DNA of 64,000 bases from Bacteroidales bacterium UBA5226 (GTDB lineage Bacteria > Bacteroidota > Bacteroidia > Bacteroidales > UBA932): positions 192,579 to 256,578 of the forward strand of contig DHUU01000018.1 of assembly GCA_002409325.1 (NCBI GenBank), given 5' to 3'. Below the pieces are notes generated by a model. It did no database searches. It was not told the DNA's origin and saw nothing but the letters and a program-made list of their open reading frames with translations. The translations under genes were made by a program, and so were the position numbers. The number at the start of each line of letters is the position of its first letter. Position 1 is the stretch's first letter. Shown in pieces: positions 58,793 through 64,000 of this stretch.

Positions 58793-60295
58793 ATGGCAAA
58801 ACGCGCACCTGATACCAGCACTGCAAAGGGTAAGGGACAGGCCCAGGTTGAAACCGTGGGTCTGGATATGGGAAAGGTCCCTCCCCAGGCCATTGACATG
58901 GAGGAAGCCGTTCTCGGGGCGTTGCTGCTAGAGCCAAACGCATCGATCGACATTGTGGGGGTGGTAAAACCGGAATATTTCTACAAGGAAAGTCACCGGA
59001 AGATCTTTGCAGCCATAACTGACCTGGTCTCGGCCCACAACCCTGTTGATATTTATACGGTTGCTGAAGAGTTGAAGAAAAACAACCTGCTGGACGAAGT
59101 GGGAGGGCCCTATTACCTGAGTCAGCTTTCCATGCGGGTGGCAGCCGCCTCGCACCTGGATTATCACTCCAAGGTGTTGACGCAAAAATTCATTCAGCGT
59201 GAATTGATCACCACAGCATACGGCATCCTGCGCGATGCTTTTGATGACGCCATACCTGCCGACGAATTGCTTAATGCTTCACAGCAAAAGCTTTTTGACC
59301 TGGGCGATCTGAACCTGCGCAGGGATACGCGTCCCGTACGTTCCATCCTGGGAGAAGTACTGGACGAATTGTCCGATGTACAGACAAGAGATGACGGATT
59401 GAGCGGACTTCCATCGGGCTTTACTTCACTCGACCGGATGACACTGGGATGGCAGAAGGCAGACCTGGTTGTGATCGCGGCAAGACCTTCTATGGGAAAA
59501 ACGGCTTTTGTGCTGAGTATGGCCCGGAACATGACAGTAAACCATAATATACCGGTGGCCTTTTTTTCTCTGGAAATGCCTGATGTCCAGCTGGCCAAAC
59601 GTTTACTGGTAAGTGAAACGGGCTTGTCATCTGAGAAGATCAGAGGGGGTAAAAAATTAAAAAATTTTGAATGGGAACAGCTCAACCAACGCATCATAAA
59701 CCTGACCAAAGCCCCGCTTTTCATTGACGACACCCCGTCCCTTTCCATATTTGAATTCAGGTCCAAGGCCCGGCGCCTGGTTGCCCATAAAGGCGTTAAA
59801 CTCATTATCATAGACTATATGCAGCTAATGGCAGGACCTCCTGAGCTTAGGGGTATGCGTGAACAGGAAGTGGCCGCCATTTCCCGGTCTCTGAAGGCCA
59901 TTGCCAAGGAACTGAATGTGCCGGTGATCGCCCTGTCGCAGATGAACCGTTCTTCGGAAACCAGGGGAGGCAACCGCCGGCCTCAGCTGAGTGACCTGAG
60001 GGAATCAGGGGCTATTGAACAGGACGCCGACATAGTTATATTCCTCTATCGTCCAGAATATTACGGAATTAAAGCAGATGACAGCGGGCGTTCACTGGAA
60101 GGAATTGCAGAGGTTATCATGGCAAAACACCGTAACGGAGCTGTCGGGGAATTCCAGATGCGTTTCCGCAGCAACGAGATACGTTTTATGGATCTGAATG
60201 AAGGTGGTCCGGATTTTGCAACAGGAGAGGGCATGACTTATGCCTCGCGGATGAATCAAATGAATGATCTGAATGACAACTTTGGCGGGTTATAG
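58793..60295 (+). CDS. dnaB: Replicative DNA helicase DnaB
   Basis: 500 residues. Hexameric helicase at the replication fork. N-terminal domain (DMEEAVLGALLLEPNA), linker, and RecA-like ATPase with Walker A ARPSMGKTAF and Walker B LIIIDYMQLM; SQMNRSSETRGGNRRPQLSDLRESGAIEQD is the conserved C-terminal motif. No intein. Overlaps the next gene by 23 nt. Confidence 0.98.
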   Translation: MAKRAPDTSTAKGKGQAQVETVGLDMGKVPPQAIDMEEAVLGALLLEPNASIDIVGVVKPEYFYKESHRKIFAAITDLVSAHNPVDIYTVAEELKKNNLLDEVGGPYYLSQLSMRVAAASHLDYHSKVLTQKFIQRELITTAYGILRDAFDDAIPADELLNASQQKLFDLGDLNLRRDTRPVRSILGEVLDELSDVQTRDDGLSGLPSGFTSLDRMTLGWQKADLVVIAARPSMGKTAFVLSMARNMTVNHNIPVAFFSLEMPDVQLAKRLLVSETGLSSEKIRGGKKLKNFEWEQLNQRIINLTKAPLFIDDTPSLSIFEFRSKARRLVAHKGVKLIIIDYMQLMAGPPELRGMREQEVAAISRSLKAIAKELNVPVIALSQMNRSSETRGGNRRPQLSDLRESGAIEQDADIVIFLYRPEYYGIKADDSGRSLEGIAEVIMAKHRNGAVGEFQMRFRSNEIRFMDLNEGGPDFATGEGMTYASRMNQMNDLNDNFGGL

Positions 60296-61127
60296 ATATT
60301 CCATCCTTACGTTATTCCTGTTGACCGTATCATGGCTTTCTTCTGCACAGGAAGCTGAAAAACCTTGCCTCCCCCTGAGGGAGGTCGCTTCTTCACAATT
60401 GGCCTTCGCAGGCGGAGAGAAACTGACCATCATTGCCAGTTATACCTGGGGTGTGCTTAATACCGATGTGGGAACTGTAACCCTTGAGATTGCCGAAAAA
60501 AACAACGGTGTAGTACCGCTGTTCCAGGCAACAGGGCGCATTCAGACAGCGCGTTTCTTCAATGCGTTTTTCCGTATGGATGATTACTACGAAAGTCATT
60601 TCAGGCAAACAGACCTGCGTCCCACATATTTTATGCGGGATATTCATGAAGGCAAGTATACCATCCAGAATTATTACCATTACAATACAGATCATTCCAT
60701 CAATGCCAGGATTATCCGCAAGGATGGCTCGGTCCAGGATACTATATTGCCCGGAAGGGTCTGCACATTTGATTTTATAACCCTGTTCTATTATCTTAGA
60801 AATCTGGAATTCAAAAACATGAATCCGGGCGACATTTCTCCCATATCTTTTGCCATTGACGAGGAGATCTATGATTTGTACCTCAGATTTGATGGCAGGG
60901 ATGAAATACGCATTCAGGGTATAGGGACATTCCGTTGTCTGAAATTTTCCGCACAGACAGTAGCGGGTGTGGTATTTGACGGCAAGGAAGAACTGCGCTT
61001 CTGGATCAGTGACGACCGCAACAGGATCCCCTTATTTATAGAATCCCCCGTAGTGATAGGCCGGGTAAACGGCAGGCTGGGCAGCTATGAAAACCTGCGG
61101 TATCCGCTGACAAGTAAAATAAAATAG
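60273..61127 (+). CDS. DUF3108 domain secreted protein
   Basis: 284 residues with signal peptide (YSILTLFLLTVSWLSSAQ). DUF3108 core: LTIIASYTWGVLNTDVGTVTLEI, a DDYYESHF segment and MRDIHEGKYTIQN. Beta-rich periplasmic or outer-membrane-associated protein; function unknown. It overlaps the dnaB 3' end and precedes rseC by 2 bp, so it may be co-transcribed with the Rnf genes. Confidence 0.85.
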   Translation: MTTLAGYRYSILTLFLLTVSWLSSAQEAEKPCLPLREVASSQLAFAGGEKLTIIASYTWGVLNTDVGTVTLEIAEKNNGVVPLFQATGRIQTARFFNAFFRMDDYYESHFRQTDLRPTYFMRDIHEGKYTIQNYYHYNTDHSINARIIRKDGSVQDTILPGRVCTFDFITLFYYLRNLEFKNMNPGDISPISFAIDEEIYDLYLRFDGRDEIRIQGIGTFRCLKFSAQTVAGVVFDGKEELRFWISDDRNRIPLFIESPVVIGRVNGRLGSYENLRYPLTSKIK

Positions 61128-61129
61128 GG

Positions 61130-61555
61130 ATGTCTTCCGCTCAATGTATCAGACACAGGGGAATTATCACAGGGGTGAATCCGCTTAGGGCAGAAATCAC
61201 CACCAGCGGGGCGTGCAATTCCTGCCACGCAAAAGGGTTATGTTCACTTGGCCAGACAAAACAAAAAGAGATTACCCGTCTGAAGGAACCTCAGGACTGG
61301 CACCCGGCAGTAGGCCAGGAGGTGTCTATTGAAATGCATACCCGCCTGGGATTTAAAGCATTGTGGTACGCGATGGTTTTGCCTGCTATCGTTATGGGGC
61401 TATTGATAGCTGTTTGTGTGCTCCTGAATTTACCCGAGTGGATGATGGGATTAATAGTTATTTTTGGTATAGGAATTTATTTCTTTGTTCTATATTTGTT
61501 AAAAGATCGCATCCAAAATGACTTCTACTTTACTGTACACCATCTTGAGCCTTAG
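61130..61555 (+). CDS. RseC/SoxR-reducing-system family protein
   Basis: 141 residues. Cys-rich N-terminus (ACNSCHAKGLC) and two transmembrane helices (about 80-100 and 105-122). Relatives take part in electron transfer to SoxR with Rnf proteins in some bacteria. Here it directly precedes rnfB and overlaps it by 38 nt, so it is part of the Rnf operon. Confidence 0.88.
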   Translation: MSSAQCIRHRGIITGVNPLRAEITTSGACNSCHAKGLCSLGQTKQKEITRLKEPQDWHPAVGQEVSIEMHTRLGFKALWYAMVLPAIVMGLLIAVCVLLNLPEWMMGLIVIFGIGIYFFVLYLLKDRIQNDFYFTVHHLEP

Positions 61556-62363
61556 CATACTGGGAGGGCTCCTGGCAGTTATATTGTATTTTGTGGCGCA
61601 AAAGTTCAAAGTGCAGGAAGATCTCCGTATAGATCAAGTTCTGGAGGCCCTGCCAGGCGCAAATTGCGGTGGGTGCGGCTTTGCCGGCTGCCGGGCATTT
61701 GCCGAACATTATATAAACAACACCGATTCTTCTGACTTTATTTGCCCTGTCGGTGGAAATGAAACCATGCGGCACATTGCACAGATTCTTGGCAGGGAGG
61801 CTAAGGAGCAGGTGCCAAAAGTGGCCGTGATTCGTTGCAACGGTTCCTGTCAGATACTGCCACGGCTCAACACCTACAATGGAAGTCCTAGTTGTGCTGT
61901 GGCCGCCGATCTGTATGGCGGACAGACAGGTTGCTCCTATGGGTGTCTTGGAATGGGCGATTGTGTTAAGGCCTGCCAGTTTAATGCCATTGTCATGGAT
62001 CCGCTCACGTGCCTGCCTGTGGTACTGGAAGACAAATGCACATCTTGTGGTGCCTGTGTGAATACCTGCCCGCGCAACATTGTGGAAATAAGGCCAAAAG
62101 GACCCAAAAACCGGAGGATCTATGTGGCTTGCGCCAATAAGGACAAAGGGGCCTTAACCCGCAAGGTCTGTTCAGTGGGATGCATTGGTTGTCAATTGTG
62201 CCAGAAAGCCTGTCCGTTTGAAGCCATTACCATAAATGACAACCTGGCAACCATTGATCCGGGAAAGTGCCGCCTGTGCAGGAAATGCGCCCCTGTATGC
62301 CCGGTGGGATGCATAACAGAGATCAATTTTCCACCAAAAAAACAAGAGACCGTAAATGAGTAA
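61518..62363 (+). CDS. rnfB: Electron transport complex subunit RnfB
   Basis: 281 residues. One N-terminal membrane helix (about 5-25), then the four-Cys cluster region CGGCGFAGCRAF near residue 52, and two 2[4Fe-4S]-type segments (CTSCGACVNTCPRN and CRLCRKCAPVCPVG, with CIGCQLCQKACPF between). It receives electrons from ferredoxin and passes them to RnfC/D/G. The stop overlaps rnfC by 8 nt. Confidence 0.97.
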   Translation: MTSTLLYTILSLSILGGLLAVILYFVAQKFKVQEDLRIDQVLEALPGANCGGCGFAGCRAFAEHYINNTDSSDFICPVGGNETMRHIAQILGREAKEQVPKVAVIRCNGSCQILPRLNTYNGSPSCAVAADLYGGQTGCSYGCLGMGDCVKACQFNAIVMDPLTCLPVVLEDKCTSCGACVNTCPRNIVEIRPKGPKNRRIYVACANKDKGALTRKVCSVGCIGCQLCQKACPFEAITINDNLATIDPGKCRLCRKCAPVCPVGCITEINFPPKKQETVNE

Positions 62364-63702
62364 AACATTTTCAGTTGGAGGAATACATCCTGATGATAGT
62401 AAATTCTCCAGGGATTATCCTATAGAAAATTTCCCCATACCAAAACGGGTTTTCATATCCACGAACCAGCACCTGGGGATGCCGGCTGTGCCGGTTGTCA
62501 AAAAAGGCGATACGGTTAAGGTGGGACAACTGATCGCAGAACCGGGAGGATATGTCTCGGCCCCGATTCACGCTTCTGTAAGCGGGACGGTGTCGGATGT
62601 GGCACCTTATCCCGATTTCCTGGGAAAAAAAGTCCTGACCGTTGTCATAGACACCACCGGGGATCAATGGGAGGAGGGGATTGAACGTTCCCCCGAGATC
62701 CGGCATGAAATCATTGCCACCCCCGAGGAAATTTTCAAAAAAATTTCCGGCTCGGGAATTGTCGGCCTGGGCGGAGCCTCCTTCCCCACACATGTGAAAC
62801 TGACCCCGCTCGTAGGGATGAAGCCGGAGTACCTGATCCTGAACGGGGCAGAATGCGAACCATATCTTACCGCGGATTACCGGCTGATGATAGAGCATGG
62901 ACAGGAAGTACTCATAGGGGGTGAACTGATGCGCCGTGCATTGGGAGCAGATGTAAGCGGCATAATTGGTATTGAGGAGAATAAACCCCGTGCCATAGAA
63001 CTGATGAGGGAGCTGACTTCAAAGTCCCTGCAATGGAAGGTGGTGCCACTCAGAAAAAGGTATCCCCAGGGAGGGGAAAAACAACTGATCGATGCAGCTC
63101 TGGGCAGAAGGGTCGCATCGTTTGCCCTGCCCATTTCCACCGGAGCCATTGTCCAGAATGTGGGTACTGCCTATGCCGTTTATGAGGCAGTACAAAAAAA
63201 CAAGCCCCTTATTTCCAAAGTATTGACGGTTAGCAGTTCGGACCTTTCCATCCAAAAGAATTACCGCTTCAGGGTAGGGACTCCCATTGCAGACATCCTG
63301 TCACATGCAGGAGCCATGGACAAGGATGGTAACCTCTCCCAGCAATTTGCCAAAGTGGTGAACGGAGGGCCTATGATGGGCAAGCCTGTATCCAACCTGG
63401 AAGCACCAGTTATGAAAAGCACCTCGGGTCTCCTCCTCTTTACCGAAAAAGAGACAAAACGTAAGGAACCCGGCGAATGCATCCGTTGTGCCAAGTGTTT
63501 TGAAGCGTGTCCCATGCGGCTGCAACCCTATCTCTTGTATCAGCTGGCCCTGGCGGGTCGTACTCAGGAACTGGAAGAACACCGCGTTTTTGATTGCATA
63601 GAATGCGGATGTTGCCTTTATACCTGCCCGGCACACCTGCCCTTGCTGGATCAGATACGTCTGGCCAGAAACGCCTCTTTGAAGAATAAACGCAAGAAAT
63701 AA
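62356..63702 (+). CDS. rnfC: Electron transport complex subunit RnfC
   Basis: 448 residues. Peripheral subunit with the FMN/NADH-binding-type domain (GIVGLGGASFPTHVKL, ILNGAECEPYLTADYRLM) and two [4Fe-4S] motifs near the C-terminus (CIRCAKCFEACP and CIECGCCLYTCP). With the other Rnf proteins it couples ferredoxin oxidation by NAD+ to ion transport. Confidence 0.97.
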   Translation: MSKTFSVGGIHPDDSKFSRDYPIENFPIPKRVFISTNQHLGMPAVPVVKKGDTVKVGQLIAEPGGYVSAPIHASVSGTVSDVAPYPDFLGKKVLTVVIDTTGDQWEEGIERSPEIRHEIIATPEEIFKKISGSGIVGLGGASFPTHVKLTPLVGMKPEYLILNGAECEPYLTADYRLMIEHGQEVLIGGELMRRALGADVSGIIGIEENKPRAIELMRELTSKSLQWKVVPLRKRYPQGGEKQLIDAALGRRVASFALPISTGAIVQNVGTAYAVYEAVQKNKPLISKVLTVSSSDLSIQKNYRFRVGTPIADILSHAGAMDKDGNLSQQFAKVVNGGPMMGKPVSNLEAPVMKSTSGLLLFTEKETKRKEPGECIRCAKCFEACPMRLQPYLLYQLALAGRTQELEEHRVFDCIECGCCLYTCPAHLPLLDQIRLARNASLKNKRKK

Positions 63703-63703
63703 T

Positions 63704-64000
63704 ATGGACAAACTAATTGTTTCACCGGCTCCTCACCTGCACAGCAAAGAGAATACACGCAGGATCATGCGCGATGTGATCATCGCTCTGATGCCTTCTG
63801 TTCTTGTGAGCGTTTATTTTGCAGGACTCAGTTCTTTGCTGGTAATTATTGTTTCGGTTGCCGGTTGTGTTCTCATGGAACACCTGATTGTCCGGTACCT
63901 TATGAAGAAAAAAACAACGATACATGACCTCTCCGCTGTGGTTACCGGATTGATACTGGCTGTAAACCTGCCTGTTTCTTCCCCCTGGTGGATGGTTCTG
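63704..64000 (+). CDS. rnfD: Electron transport complex subunit RnfD (3' end cut by window)
   Basis: 99 codons from the ATG at 63704; continues past base 64000. Begins MDKLIVSPAPHLHSKENTRR, followed by hydrophobic helices (VIIALMPSVLVSVYFAGL, LSSLLVIIVSVAGCVLM) and DLSAVVTGLILAVNLP, typical of RnfD/NqrB. It starts 1 nt after the rnfC stop. The flavin attachment motif would be downstream. Confidence 0.92.
   Translation, partial: MDKLIVSPAPHLHSKENTRRIMRDVIIALMPSVLVSVYFAGLSSLLVIIVSVAGCVLMEHLIVRYLMKKKTTIHDLSAVVTGLILAVNLPVSSPWWMVL

Noticed and set aside
1..64000. CRISPR arrays, insertion sequences, rRNA genes, prophage
   Set aside because: No regularly spaced repeats, transposase-like proteins, rRNA sequence or phage genes were seen.

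Overview
This window looks like a chromosomal segment of an anaerobic or facultative Bacteroidota, most likely Bacteroidales. The evidence is lineage-typical protein families (DUF4402, DUF4270, DUF4294, DUF3098, DUF4249, DUF6263, GSCFA, a TonB receptor with a carboxypeptidase-like N-terminal domain), a zinc-free-type S14, an Rnf operon, and many copies of the Bacteroidota -7 promoter box TAnnTTTG. Shine-Dalgarno sequences are generally absent. Base composition is moderate (mid-40s %GC by eye). No insertion sequence, CRISPR array, rRNA gene or prophage is visible. The genus cannot be named from this.

Layout. 1-3747 (minus strand): a cluster of five DUF4402 secreted proteins (one cut by the window edge) with a PapD-like periplasmic chaperone. 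Four of the DUF4402 proteins end in the C-terminal signature of chaperone-usher pilins, so this is probably part of a pilus-like surface fibre system; an usher would lie beyond base 1. 3791-7576: a divergently placed NtrC-type response regulator and, convergent with it, a hybrid kinase with receiver and HPt domains. 7944-14315: cysS, ssb, an S9 peptidase lipoprotein, a DUF6263 protein, a stray DUF4402 protein and a secreted protein of unknown function. 14429-17110: acpP-fabF-rnc, a rhodanese and tRNA-Lys(CUU). 17143-19304: DUF4270 and a short glycogen-synthase-like protein. 19380-22115: ftsX-DUF3098-uppP-lpxH (envelope).

22008-27296 (minus): a compact signalling operon of an NMT1/THI5-type solute-binding protein, a dCache histidine kinase, a receiver-PP2C phosphatase and an RsbW-like kinase, ending with DUF4294. 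It has no transporter genes, so the binding protein probably feeds a partner-switching pathway. 27363-28421: an M19 dipeptidase. 28612-39310: a ribosomal protein cluster from rplP to rplQ with secY, map, infA and rpoA. The first half of the usual S10 operon (rpsJ to rpsC) is missing upstream and is replaced by a new promoter and a structured leader. 39549-44629: tgt, an LptF/G permease, a nucleoside transporter, a GSCFA protein and HU. 44713-47963: a TonB receptor plus DUF4249 lipoprotein pair, preceded by a hairpin and a coupled 10-codon ORF. 47926-53632 (minus): alaS-lptF/G-fmt-thiamine pyrophosphokinase. 53716-60295: two M23 peptidases, a MerR regulator, Nif3, a zinc ribbon protein, a class III aminotransferase and dnaB. 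60273-64000: DUF3108, then rseC-rnfB-rnfC-rnfD (cut by the window end).

The best candidates for something undescribed are the DUF4402/chaperone fibre cluster, the binding-protein-to-partner-switch operon, and the RNA-level features: predicted leaderless genes, the rplP leader, the hairpin-masked leader ORF before the TonB receptor, and the tRNA joined directly to a rhodanese start codon.
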